A DNA stretch of 30,657 nt from Chrysochromulina parva (taxonomy: Eukaryota > Haptophyta > Prymnesiales > Chrysochromulinaceae), in contig PJAB01000289.1 of the NCBI GenBank assembly GCA_002887195.1, positions 1-30,657 of the forward strand, in the 5' to 3' direction. The notes beneath the pieces are model-generated. The model made no database searches and had not been told where the DNA came from. It saw only the letters and a program-made list of their open reading frames with translations. Position 1 is the stretch's first letter. Each line of letters opens with the position of its first letter. Shown here piece by piece: positions 7,397 to 15,556 of the stretch. Both the position numbers and the translations under genes were made by a program.

Positions 7397-8956
7397 ATGG
7401 CGCCAAGCGCGTTGACCCTTGTCGCACTGGGCCTATGCACGCCCGCTGCCGCTCTCGAAGTCGCCGGGCGTGCACTACTTCTGCCACGCTTCGCGGGCCC
7501 ACGCTTTGCCTCGGATGCAGAGGGCTCCGACGCCTCAATGAAGAAATCGGCGCCATCCACGCCTCCGCGTAAAGGCACCCACGGCCGTTGCACTCTAACT
7601 CCCTTGCGAAAGGTTGCAGACGCTCGAGGAACCGCCAGAGGCCGCCAGATAAGCGCCTCCGCCGCTGAAGAAGGACGTGTGAGTGAGGCGGACACTGCCG
7701 CACTGGCTGTGACAGCGCGGTCGGTCGCTCCGCTGCCAGAGTGGCTGGAGAAGACGTACCATGTCGTCGAGCAGGGCACGGTTCCCGGCCTCGTCCTGAT
7801 GGCCGCGACCGCCATATCGCTCACTCTCGCCAACTGTGGCGCGACAAGCGCCTGGTGGCTCGGGCTGTGGTCCACTCAGATCGGCCCAGCGGTCGCCGGG
7901 CACCATCTCTCCGTTCGGGGATGGGTGAACGAGGGGCTGATGGCCATCTTCTTCTTCGTGGTCGGCCTCGAGATCAAGCTGCAGTTTCGCATCGGCGCGC
8001 TCAACTCAGTGCGCAAGGCTGTGCTCCCGTGCATCGCCGCGTGTGGCGGCATGGTGACCCCGATGGCAATGTACCTGATCGTCCAGAAGTTGATGCGCTG
8101 GCCGGCAGGTGCGATGGCTGCCCTCACGGTGCCGATGGCGACCGACATCGCGTTCGCGATGGGCGTATTGGGCTTCTTCCGTTCGGTGATGCCCGCATCC
8201 GCCTCCGCCTTCCTCCTCACCCTCGCCACCGTCGACGACCTCGGTGCAATCCTCGTCCTCGCCACGTGCTTTGCCCACAACGTCGCCTTGCCCTTCTTGG
8301 GTGGCGCCGCTGCCATCCTGGGCGTGCTCGGAGTGCTCGGCCGCAGCGGCCTGTCCGACCTGCGCGTCTTTGGCCTCGGCGGTTTCGGCCTCTGGTGGTG
8401 CCTCCTCCGCGCCGGCGTCAACTCGGACGTGGCCGGTGTACTCGCGGCCCTATGTGTCTCGACGAAGACGTATGTCAAGTCCAGCGACGGTTCGGCGCCC
8501 GAGCGCTTCGCCAACCGCGCTATCCGCCGCATCGCTCCCTTCTCGGCGTTCTTCATCATGCCGGCCTTCGCCCTCGCCAACACGGCCGTGCGCGTGGGCG
8601 GTGGCGCCGCGGCGGTCGTTCCCGCGGCGACCGCACTTGCCTCGACGGCGGCGGCGCGCGGCATCGCAGCCGGTCTGCTCATTGGGAAGCCACTTGGCAT
8701 CGTCGGGTCCACGTGGCTCGCCGACAAGCTCGGTATCGCCGCGATGCCCGAGGGAATGAAGGCGACGCACCTCGGCGCCGTGGGGCTCCTCGGTGGCATT
8801 GGCTTCACCATGTGCCTGCTGCTCACCGAGGTCGCGCTGCCCGCATCGATGGTGACGGTGCCAAAGCTCTCGGTGCTCCTGAGCTCTGCGATCGCTGCTG
8901 TCGTCGCTGCCGCCTCCATGTCGCGCATGAAGCCGCCGAAGCCAGTCCAGGACTGA
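7397..8956 (+). CDS. nhaA: NhaA-type Na+/H+ antiporter, probably plastid-targeted
   Basis: 519 residues from the first ATG, 7397. NhaA exchanges two protons for one sodium ion across a membrane. The key residues of E. coli NhaA are present: PMATDIAFAMG holds Asp250 (equivalent to D133), VDDLGAI holds Asp280 and Asp281 (D163/D164), and IGKPLGI holds Lys431 (K300). NEGLMAIFFFVVGLEIK and GGIGFTM are also family motifs. Length beyond the usual ~390 is N-terminal: a hydrophobic signal-like segment (MAPSALTLVALGLCTPAAALE) and about 90 basic and polar residues with no similarity to bacterial NhaA. That layout suggests delivery to the plastid envelope or thylakoid, where it would set stromal sodium and pH. 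The bacterial-type family in a nuclear gene points to endosymbiotic or lateral origin. Alternative: a secretory or plasma-membrane location using only the signal peptide. Confidence 0.9.
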   Translation: MAPSALTLVALGLCTPAAALEVAGRALLLPRFAGPRFASDAEGSDASMKKSAPSTPPRKGTHGRCTLTPLRKVADARGTARGRQISASAAEEGRVSEADTAALAVTARSVAPLPEWLEKTYHVVEQGTVPGLVLMAATAISLTLANCGATSAWWLGLWSTQIGPAVAGHHLSVRGWVNEGLMAIFFFVVGLEIKLQFRIGALNSVRKAVLPCIAACGGMVTPMAMYLIVQKLMRWPAGAMAALTVPMATDIAFAMGVLGFFRSVMPASASAFLLTLATVDDLGAILVLATCFAHNVALPFLGGAAAILGVLGVLGRSGLSDLRVFGLGGFGLWWCLLRAGVNSDVAGVLAALCVSTKTYVKSSDGSAPERFANRAIRRIAPFSAFFIMPAFALANTAVRVGGGAAAVVPAATALASTAAARGIAAGLLIGKPLGIVGSTWLADKLGIAAMPEGMKATHLGAVGLLGGIGFTMCLLLTEVALPASMVTVPKLSVLLSSAIAAVVAAASMSRMKPPKPVQD

Positions 8957-9418
8957 GCCGAGAATCGCGGTCGTGTGTACATAACTTATAGCGTGTCTCG
9001 CGGTTTGACGTTGCAGCGGACTGTCTGCGCGCGTCAGTATGTGTTTCGGGTTTTGCCCTTGGGAGCGACATGGCTTCAGGTAATACGACCGAATACCCTC
9101 GCGGAACAATTGAACTTTGAAGCCCGTCGCGTTGAAAAGCGCGCCGCCCCCGCCCGGGCCGGGGGCCGCGCCGCCCGCCCGCGCCCGGTTCCGCGTAACT
9201 AGATCGGTAACACGCGCGCGCCGCGCGATCGAGTCTAACACTAAGGGTCTAGGTACATTACTCGACGAGGTCTAGTCACCTCGCCTGCGCGCTGCGCCAT
9301 TAACGGCTGAGAGCATGAGCTTACAACGATACATGGAGCTGCGTACACGAGCAACCGGCCATGGAGCCACCTGCACCTCGCTCCTCAGGGCCTCCTTGGA
9401 AACTCGTCCTGGTGCTTG
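8957..9418. other. Convergent intergenic region between NhaA and JmjC genes
   Basis: 462 bases holding the 3' flanks of two genes that point at each other. It is very GC-rich around 9138-9192, with an inverted repeat at 9149-9167 listed separately. No coding frame or RNA gene is supported. Confidence 0.5.
9149..9167. terminator. GC-rich inverted repeat between convergent genes
   Basis: CCCCCG and CGGGGG arms enclose a short self-complementary CCCGGG core, within the tract at about 9138-9192. It lies between the stops of NhaA (8956) and the JmjC gene (9421). A role in ending transcription from both sides is inferred from position only. Confidence 0.3.
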
Positions 9419-10948
9419 CTACGGCGCGGCCTCGCGTTCCTTCGCCTCGCTCGGGAACGCTCGGCCGCCATCGACGACCTCAAGTACATCGATCCCCATA
9501 AGGGCTCGCGCAGCGCACGCGCGAAGGAAGGCGTCACGCGCTGGCAGCTCGCGCAGTTCGAAGGTGTGTCCGACTGGCCAGCCCTCGAAGGCCTTCATCG
9601 GCCGAAGCAGCGCGGGGGGGGTATGGATGTACGCGAGACGGCCAGGGCCGCTCGGTTCCGGATGCGCCTGCGCCACACGCTTGCCGTCATCTGGGCGATC
9701 AGACCCAGGGCGGATCAGCTCGAGGCGCACGACCTTACGCAGCCGCGTGCGCGGCCAGAGCGAGAGGGTCGTGATGGGCTCGTGTGGCGCACGGCTCGCG
9801 CCCGCCTCGCGCGCAGCCAGCCTCGCCTCGAGTGCCTTCAGCAAGTTCCTCTGCGTCTGCCGGTGGCGGCGCATGCGAGTGCTCAACTCGGCGCGCGCCT
9901 CGGCCAGTCCAACGGCCGCATGCATCTCCCGCCAGAGCTCGCGCGACTGCTCCCGCCAAACGCCCAGAGCGGCGCTCGGCGCGAAGGAAGCTCCCGCCTC
10001 CTCCTCCGCCGCCGCCTCCGCCTCCGCCGCCTCCGCCGCCGCCGGAGCCGTCATGGCCCGTCCAGGCAGCCGCCGCGCCCCGATAGCTGGCCAGGGGCCG
10101 AATGGAAGGGCAAGGCGGAAGCGACGCTCGTCGAAGCACTGTGCAGCCACGGCGTGCAGCACGTACCCACTCCAGCAATTGTCAGCCGTTGGTACCGCCG
10201 TGGTGAGGTGCAGGGAGCACTCGGTGCCTGTGGCTTGCGCTACATGCATGGCGCCACGCGGGATGTAGAGGATCGCGCCGGGCTCGAGCGTGACTTCGAG
10301 CTCTGCAGGCCCGAGCGCGCGGGGATCGAGCGGCGGCGCGCCCTCCTCCTTGCCTGCCTGCTCGTTCGCAAACGGGCGGCACGTGGTGCCGCACGTGCCG
10401 CGCGCCCATACGCGCCACCTCTTGCAACCGTGCATCTGTAGCACGAGCACGTCTCGGTCGTCGCTGTGCGGCGGCGCCGTCTGCGACTCGGGCGGCGTAA
10501 GGTATAGGTTCGCGTACGTATGGCGGAAGGTGCGGCCCAACTCGCAGCAGAGCTCGTTGATGCGTGGCCATAGCTTGTCGACATGGTTGATGACGACAGA
10601 AGCCCCACTCGAAAATGCCGAGTGGGGTGACGCATAAGTGCCCGTCTTCTTCAGGTCCTCAAATAGGATTATCTCCGCATCTGCGAGCTGCGCTCGCATA
10701 AGCAAATTGTCCATGTCGGAAAGGCACAAAATGTCGTCAAACGGAGTTCCCTCGCTGGCCGCGGAGGGTATGGCGAGCGGCTTCTTGTCCCAGTTGTCCT
10801 CGAAGAACTTATCCAGCGCGATATGATGGCCGAAAAGGCGCTCGAGTGGTGCTCGACGAGGCGAGGGACGTGGAGGTAGCGCTGGCCCAGGTGGCGAGGG
10901 TGCTGGAAGCGCACTGGCGGCCCCGCCATGGTCCCCGCCCTTCGACAT
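9419..10948 (-). CDS. JmjC/cupin-type ribosomal oxygenase (NO66/MINA53-like)
   Basis: 509 residues from ATG 10948. The family comprises Fe(II)/2-oxoglutarate-dependent hydroxylases; NO66 and MINA53 hydroxylate histidines in ribosomal proteins L8 and L27a. The start of the domain shows the family's LDKFFEDNWDKKPL motif (45-58). The iron ligands are visible: His161-x-Asp163 in APPHSDDRDVLVLQMHG, and His235 in ILYIPRGAMHVA. SLHLTTAVPT (245-254) follows in the second jelly-roll sheet, and the helical dimerisation and winged-helix-like parts fill about 260-509. Length matches the family. An Ala/Glu tract at about 302-322 is an extra linker. Site in the cell is probably nucleolus or nucleus; no targeting signal is obvious. 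Histone demethylase activity, once claimed for NO66, is less likely. Confidence 0.83.
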   Translation of the reverse strand: MSKGGDHGGAASALPAPSPPGPALPPRPSPRRAPLERLFGHHIALDKFFEDNWDKKPLAIPSAASEGTPFDDILCLSDMDNLLMRAQLADAEIILFEDLKKTGTYASPHSAFSSGASVVINHVDKLWPRINELCCELGRTFRHTYANLYLTPPESQTAPPHSDDRDVLVLQMHGCKRWRVWARGTCGTTCRPFANEQAGKEEGAPPLDPRALGPAELEVTLEPGAILYIPRGAMHVAQATGTECSLHLTTAVPTADNCWSGYVLHAVAAQCFDERRFRLALPFGPWPAIGARRLPGRAMTAPAAAEAAEAEAAAEEEAGASFAPSAALGVWREQSRELWREMHAAVGLAEARAELSTRMRRHRQTQRNLLKALEARLAAREAGASRAPHEPITTLSLWPRTRLRKVVRLELIRPGSDRPDDGKRVAQAHPEPSGPGRLAYIHTPPALLRPMKAFEGWPVGHTFELRELPARDAFLRACAARALMGIDVLEVVDGGRAFPSEAKEREAAP

Positions 10949-11311
10949 TCTATCCGGATAAGGACTCTAAAAATACGTGAGCGTGAACGTTCACAATGAT
11001 CATGCGGCTTGCATGCTCTGCACCAACAACACGCATCCCATGCAAACAAAACAACCCGATTGCACGGATCTCTCCCTGCTGTCTCAGCACGCGCCGCTCA
11101 TCGGTACGCCACACACGCAGGTTTTTGTTGTCTTTTTTCCGCATGTCCCGTGTGCTCGTCAATCCACCTCAGTCTCTCGCGCGCGAGTTCTTGATCGCTC
11201 GGTCGCTCGGTCGGGCCTGTCGCTACGCTCTTGGAAAGTCTGACCGAGCCAGCTGCCCCACGGTCTCATTTGGGTTCATGCCCTTGCTCGTAGACAGAGA
11301 CGGCACGCGCC
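10949..11311. other. Intergenic region upstream of the JmjC gene
   Basis: 363 bases between the JmjC start and the stop of the transporter gene, both on the minus strand. It must hold the JmjC promoter and the transporter 3' flank. The palindrome GTGAACGTTCAC lies at 10983-10994, 35 bases upstream of the JmjC ATG, but one such palindrome is expected by chance every few kilobases. No gene is seen. Confidence 0.5.
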
Positions 11312-12451
11312 TCAGCGACCGCTGAGCAGCTTGGTCTCCGCGTCCTTCTTCGCCTTGTCGGCGGCGGTCTTCTCCGTCTTCTCCTTGTTGCTCCAGTAGG
11401 AGTAGGCGAGCGAGGCAAAGACTGTCACGGTCACGCCCACGCACAGCATTGGGTCCGTGACATTATCTACGAAGATCGCGGCGCCGGCAAGCAGCACGAC
11501 CTGCTTGAAGTTGCCGATCATGACAAAGCCTAGGGACGAAGTGAGTTTGATCGCATAGAATGTGACGGGGCCGTAGACGCCCGCGAGCACGCAGCCCAGG
11601 CCCACGTACGCCCAGTTGCGCCACGCAAAGTCGTTTTGGAAGAACGTGGTTTGGACCCCGGGTTGCATCACCATGTCCGTCACGATCGAGATCGGCAGCA
11701 GCACGCAGGTGGCAATCGTCGCGTCGAACCAGGCCATCGAGACGGCGGAGAGCGCCTTACGGTTCCCCTGCGCCGTGGCGCTGCGCATCAGGTGCGACAC
11801 CACCACTGGCCGAAGGGCCGTGGCCACCATCGAAAAGATGACCAGGCAGTAGCCTATCCACTCGGGCGTGTCGGTTTCGGGCACGTGGCCGCCATACGGC
11901 ACGGTGAGCAGCGTGCCGGCGACGAGCACCGCGACGATGAAGAGGATGGGCAGAGAATACGTCTTGCCCTCGATGAAGTAAGAGAAGACGAGCGTCGGGA
12001 ACGGCATCGCCGATTTGAAGATTGTGTTCACCGTCAGCGAAATGGACTCGAAAGACGCGTTATTGGTCGCAATCGATGTGGCGTAAATGACTGATACGAA
12101 GATGAGCCACCCCCAATTCTGCTTGAACAGCTCTGCGACGGGAAAGCGCACGGACGGTGCGATGAGACACCAGATAGACGTCATGATCACGATCGCGACC
12201 TGATTGAGCATCGAGTAGAAGATGGGGATGGGCAAGTGCAAGTGGCCACGCTCGCCGCCGCCATCCAGATCGTCCCTGCCACCAAGCAGAAAGGCGCTGT
12301 AGTAGTTGAGCAACAGGTTGAGGATTAGATACGCCGTGACGACGCACACGGCTGCCGGATCGGGCATCCAGCCGCCGCAAAAATTTGGGTCTTCCCATCC
12401 GGAAGAGCTCGAGGCTTTCGAGCCCAAGCCCTTGCCTTCGAGGCTTCCCAT
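11312..12451 (-). CDS. Drug/metabolite-superfamily transporter, TPT/nucleotide-sugar type
   Basis: 379 residues from ATG 12451, the first ATG in a frame that is open further upstream. Ten hydrophobic segments span about residues 33-355, the usual topology of triose-phosphate/nucleotide-sugar translocators. The fourth, TVNTIFKSAMPFPTLVFSYF, has the polar-plus-Lys pattern of the substrate pocket, and the ninth, GFVMIGNFKQVVLLAGA, carries the second conserved Lys. The protein ends with a charged cytosolic tail (NKEKTEKTAADKAKKDAETK). The family exchanges phosphorylated sugars or nucleotide-sugars across Golgi, ER or plastid membranes. No signal peptide precedes the first helix, so Golgi/ER or an outer plastid membrane is more likely than the inner envelope. 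Substrate cannot be read from the sequence. The carbonyl reductase gene ends 208 bases upstream on the same strand. Confidence 0.8.
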   Translation of the reverse strand: MGSLEGKGLGSKASSSSGWEDPNFCGGWMPDPAAVCVVTAYLILNLLLNYYSAFLLGGRDDLDGGGERGHLHLPIPIFYSMLNQVAIVIMTSIWCLIAPSVRFPVAELFKQNWGWLIFVSVIYATSIATNNASFESISLTVNTIFKSAMPFPTLVFSYFIEGKTYSLPILFIVAVLVAGTLLTVPYGGHVPETDTPEWIGYCLVIFSMVATALRPVVVSHLMRSATAQGNRKALSAVSMAWFDATIATCVLLPISIVTDMVMQPGVQTTFFQNDFAWRNWAYVGLGCVLAGVYGPVTFYAIKLTSSLGFVMIGNFKQVVLLAGAAIFVDNVTDPMLCVGVTVTVFASLAYSYWSNKEKTEKTAADKAKKDAETKLLSGR

Positions 12452-12659
12452 ATTCGCTATCGAGTTTCCTATTTTGGGTCTGAATATCTTTTGAGCGAAA
12501 AGGGTTTCCCACCCCAAGGCTTCGGTGCTACCTACTCCCTTGCCGCTTGTGTGGCCGATGGGGCGGATTGAGTCTGTCGGGCCGCACTGCTCAGGGACCA
12601 GGGAGATACTTCCAGTAGCTTGTAGGCCGGGCGGCGCGGACACCGAGTCACACAAACTC

Positions 12660-13469
12660 TCACCATTCGCTCAGCTTCTCATTCTGAATGAACGCGCCGG
12701 TGGGGCACTGTGCGGCCGGCGTTGCGACGAGGAGCACGGCATTGCGCGCACCGAGGGCTGGCGGCCTCGTGCCTTTGTGGCTGCTCATGTCGGTGTCACA
12801 ATAGCCCGGACAGCAGGCGTTCACACGAAGCCCGGGATACTGGCGCGCGAGCACGTTGGTGGCCGCGATGAGCGCCAGCTTGCTGATCGCATAGTTGCTA
12901 TTACTCCACCCGTTGGCCTGATGGTTGCCGGCGGCCACATCGGCTTCAAACTTGTCAGCGAGCGAGCGCACGCCATTGAGCGTCAGCTCAGGCGACGAAA
13001 AGGCTGCCTGCAGCAGTGGAGAGACCTGACGCAGCCTGCCCGCCATCGATGCGACGTTCACAATGCGGCCGTCTTCGACGCAGCTGTTGGTGAGTAGCGG
13101 TAGCAACGCCTCGGTGACCTCAAGGGTGCCACGCAGGTTGATGTCGAGAGTCGGCTTCGTCTGCTGCACGAATGGAGTCGGGTCTGCCGCTTTGAACGCG
13201 ATCGCCGCATTGTTGACGAGACAATCGACCCGGCCGAAGTTTGATTTGACTGCTTCGGCAAATGCGTGCGTGCTTGCCGTGTTGCCTACTTCGAGCGGCA
13301 TGTAGATGCCACCCACCTGCTTGGCTGCCGCCTGCCCTCGGCCAGCATCCCGGCAGGCCATAATAACCGTCCCGAACAAGCCGCTCTTGACGATTTGCTC
13401 GGCGATGTGAAAACCAACGCCCTTATTCGCGCCGGTGACCACCGCGACGCGCTGCGACTTGGCGCTCAT
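12660..13469 (-). CDS. NADPH carbonyl reductase, CBR1-like short-chain dehydrogenase (SDR21C)
   Basis: 269 residues from the first ATG, 13469, close to the 277 of human CBR1. It would reduce carbonyls (quinones, aldehydes, ketones) with NADPH in the cytosol. The cofactor motif VTGANKGVGF is at 11-20, with CRD/GRG after strand 2 typical of NADPH binding. NNAA is at 86-89. The catalytic set is complete: Asn111, Ser141 in IVNVASMAG, Tyr193 and Lys197 in YAISK. The CBR-specific insertion between the serine and tyrosine (about 145-190, helical, containing GWSNSNYAISK) and the VNACCPGYCDTDMSS stretch support CBR1 over other SDRs. No targeting peptide is seen. The 14-mer GTCAAGTCAAGTAC lies 86-99 bases upstream of the ATG. 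Confidence 0.88.
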   Translation of the reverse strand: MSAKSQRVAVVTGANKGVGFHIAEQIVKSGLFGTVIMACRDAGRGQAAAKQVGGIYMPLEVGNTASTHAFAEAVKSNFGRVDCLVNNAAIAFKAADPTPFVQQTKPTLDINLRGTLEVTEALLPLLTNSCVEDGRIVNVASMAGRLRQVSPLLQAAFSSPELTLNGVRSLADKFEADVAAGNHQANGWSNSNYAISKLALIAATNVLARQYPGLRVNACCPGYCDTDMSSHKGTRPPALGARNAVLLVATPAAQCPTGAFIQNEKLSEW

Positions 13470-14129
13470 GGAACATGGATTTGCTACAATGCTAGAAGAC
13501 GCGACAAAGAAATCGCCGCTTTTTGTTTTTGTGTGAATGTCAGCGTTAAGTCGAGTCAAGTCAAGTACATGTACTCAAATCGTCAAATGCCAGTGAGGTT
13601 GGTCTCTCCCAGCACGCAGGGTGTTCCCTGTCGCTTGCTGCCCTACCCCTGGCAATTGACCCCTGGTGCCCCTTTAATTAATCTCAATTTGTCAATTCAA
13701 TCTTGTCTAAACACTTGTTGGCAAGCAGGTGGGGGGGGGGAGCCGGGAAGCTAGGGGTGGGGGTATTGCATTGTCATCGACACGTACTTAAAATTTGCCG
13801 TCGTTGTCGTGCCGAGCTGTCTGATTACAAGATGTAGTGTGTTCATGCATGCGCACACTAATCGTAATACGGACATGGGAGCAGCATCAGGAGATCAGGC
13901 TTGATCAGGTGAACTGAAGAAAAGTCGCTCCTCGGCGGCGCGGCGCGGCGGCCGGCGCAGCGAGCGCCGCGAGAGTTTTCTTTTGCGGACCTGTTTTGAG
14001 TTTTCGGACAGTTTGAATAGAACTTTACTGTACCGGTACATAGGATAGACGCGATCGCCGTCGGCGGAGCGGGAGAACAGACGGGTTTGCTCAGTCGTTG
14101 GCGTCATTGTTCCGCGGAGAGGCGACAAC
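13470..14129. promoter_or_regulatory. Divergent promoter region of the carbonyl reductase and scramblase genes
   Basis: 660 bases between two divergent starts. On the reductase side lies GTCAAGTCAAGTAC (13555-13568), shared with the S1/TatB promoter, overlapping the palindrome AGTACATGTACT. The middle has an AT-rich patch (about 13674-13712), a run of ten G's near 13731 and a GC-rich stretch at 13930-13972. On the scramblase side TGTACCGGTACA (14029-14040), containing the TACCGGTA element, lies about 90 bases before its ATG. No gene is supported inside. Confidence 0.5.
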
Positions 14130-15002
14130 ATGGCGGAGTTAGCATCAGCACCAGCTCCGCCTTCGATGGATCGCGCTGGCGACAGCGCTAAGGCGCTTGG
14201 AGCATACGAGTCGCTGCTCGTCAGTCAGACCAGGAAGGGCTGCATTCAGGAGCTTTTGGGTTGCGAGGCCACAAACGAATTCAATATCTATCCGAGCAAG
14301 GAGCAGGTGCGCTGCACAAATCCCGATTCCGCTGCACCACCTGCCATCACCTGCCAATATATCCTGTTGATGTTGGTTCACTGTGGGCCCGTACTGCGCT
14401 TCGCGCAGTCCAATGGGGACTCCATCTTCTACTCGCTGGAGGAGAGCACCTTTTGCTGCCGCTTCTTCTGCAAGAATCAGCGGGCATTCACGCAAACTGT
14501 GTGGAAAGGCACCAAGGACCAGCGCGAATCGGTCATCATGACGATGAAGAAGGAGTGGACGTTGCCGGTGGCACCGTGCCAGTGTTGCTGCATCCCAGCC
14601 ATCTCGTACTTTGCTGCGGACGGCAGCTCCATCGGCAGCGCCAGCGTGCCGTGTCATTTCTGCCTGCCCTCGATCTCAGTTAAGGACCCTTCGGGGAATC
14701 AGGAGTATGCCATTCAGATGCCATCGTGCTGCGGCGGCCTGTGCGTCGATGTGTGCGCCGAGGGCCTCTGCAACTGCAAGATCCCGTTCTACATCTACCC
14801 GCCCGGCAAGGGCGCCAAGGGCGAGGAGATCGGCAAGATCATCAAGCTGTGGCGTGGCTTGGGCACCGAAATTTTCACGGATGCCTCCTCGTTCCAGGTT
14901 GAATTCCCCAAGGGCATCGACGAGACCGCCAAGGCGCGCGTGCTGGGCTCCACGTTCTTCATCAACATGCTCTTCTTTGAGAAGGCTAACTCTAACGAGT
15001 AA
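14130..15002 (+). CDS. Phospholipid scramblase-family protein
   Basis: 290 residues from ATG 14130. The family (PLSCR) is linked to calcium-dependent mixing of phospholipids between membrane leaflets, and to membrane and nuclear signalling. The C-terminal signature is clear: TEIFTDASSFQVEFPKGID followed by ARVLGSTFFINMLFFE, matching the family's 'tDAD.F.v.FP' strand and membrane-inserting last segment. Cysteine clusters are prominent (CCRFFC, PCQCCC, CCGGLCVDVCAEGLCNC); family members are palmitoylated at such clusters. The N-terminal ~40 residues are polar and lack the proline-rich SH3-binding region of the animal proteins. No signal peptide. Membrane association would be through lipidation and the C-terminal helix. 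Biochemical scrambling activity is debated for this family, so the role is left open. Confidence 0.82.
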   Translation: MAELASAPAPPSMDRAGDSAKALGAYESLLVSQTRKGCIQELLGCEATNEFNIYPSKEQVRCTNPDSAAPPAITCQYILLMLVHCGPVLRFAQSNGDSIFYSLEESTFCCRFFCKNQRAFTQTVWKGTKDQRESVIMTMKKEWTLPVAPCQCCCIPAISYFAADGSSIGSASVPCHFCLPSISVKDPSGNQEYAIQMPSCCGGLCVDVCAEGLCNCKIPFYIYPPGKGAKGEEIGKIIKLWRGLGTEIFTDASSFQVEFPKGIDETAKARVLGSTFFINMLFFEKANSNE

Positions 15003-15556
15003 CGAAGGTCAGGGCGTGTAAGAAGAGCCAAGAGCGCATCTGAGCAGGATGAGATGCCCCCCATCTGCGTATGATTCCCAGGCGCAGCGACGCTGTCAGA
15101 TGAGACCCTGGCTCGGCCAGGAGGTAGCGTTCCGTGAGTTAAGTCCCCGAGAGTTGGGACACTCACGTGTCGAGGAGAATGGCCTTCCCCCGTGTCTCAC
15201 TGTGTGTGTGTGTGTGATAGGTACGAGGATCGCGGAGCGTTTCCGTCAATCTGTGTGGGGAAATGCGAGGGGATAGGCGTTCGCCGTAATCGTGAGTCTC
15301 CGACGCGTGTCGCGTGGCTTGCTTCGCAGTTCTTCGCAGCTTCGCCTTCGGTGCCCGCGGCCGCGTGTGTGAGCGTGGCCTGCGGTGTTGACCCGCATAC
15401 AGTGTGCATGTCAGCTGATTGACAGACTAATCTTGGAGCGCGGGAGGACCGCGACGAAACTGACTGATTGACTGAACTCGACGGAATTCACACTGTTGAA
15501 AAGGTCGTGCCTGCCTTTGCAGCTCTTCGTGCGTGCGAGGGCAACGCTATCGGCCG
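15003..15556. other. Intergenic region between scramblase and SDR-RING genes
   Basis: 554 bases between two plus-strand genes. It contains a (TG)8 microsatellite at 15201-15216, TGTAA at 15017 shortly after the scramblase stop, and GACTGA-rich sequence near 15455-15475. No gene or RNA is recognised; the last part should hold the promoter of the SDR-RING gene. Confidence 0.5.

Noticed and set aside
4300..8956. Bacterial contamination suggested by TatB, NhaA and S1 proteins
   Set aside because: The genes carry N-terminal targeting extensions, lie between clearly eukaryotic genes, and share their base composition and spacing.
4349..8982. Long antisense frames (for example 4349-5587 plus, 5973-6935 minus, 7876-8982 minus)
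   Set aside because: They mirror real genes, have low-complexity Arg/Ala/Ser composition and no domains. GC-rich coding DNA produces such shadows.
3482..14040. Perfect 12-bp palindromes CTGGTCGACCAG, GTGAACGTTCAC, AGTACATGTACT and TGTACCGGTACA in upstream regions
   Set aside because: About seven perfect 12-bp palindromes are expected by chance in 30 kb, so as a class they are not significant; only the recurring TACCGGTA core was kept.
15017..15021. TGTAA as a green-algal-type polyadenylation signal after the scramblase stop
   Set aside because: It does not recur at a consistent distance after the other genes, so it is not usable evidence.
15035..15105. Possible C/D-box snoRNA downstream of the scramblase gene
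   Set aside because: A short inverted repeat (CATCTGA/TCAGATG) is present, but no proper C box, D box or C'/D' pair could be placed.
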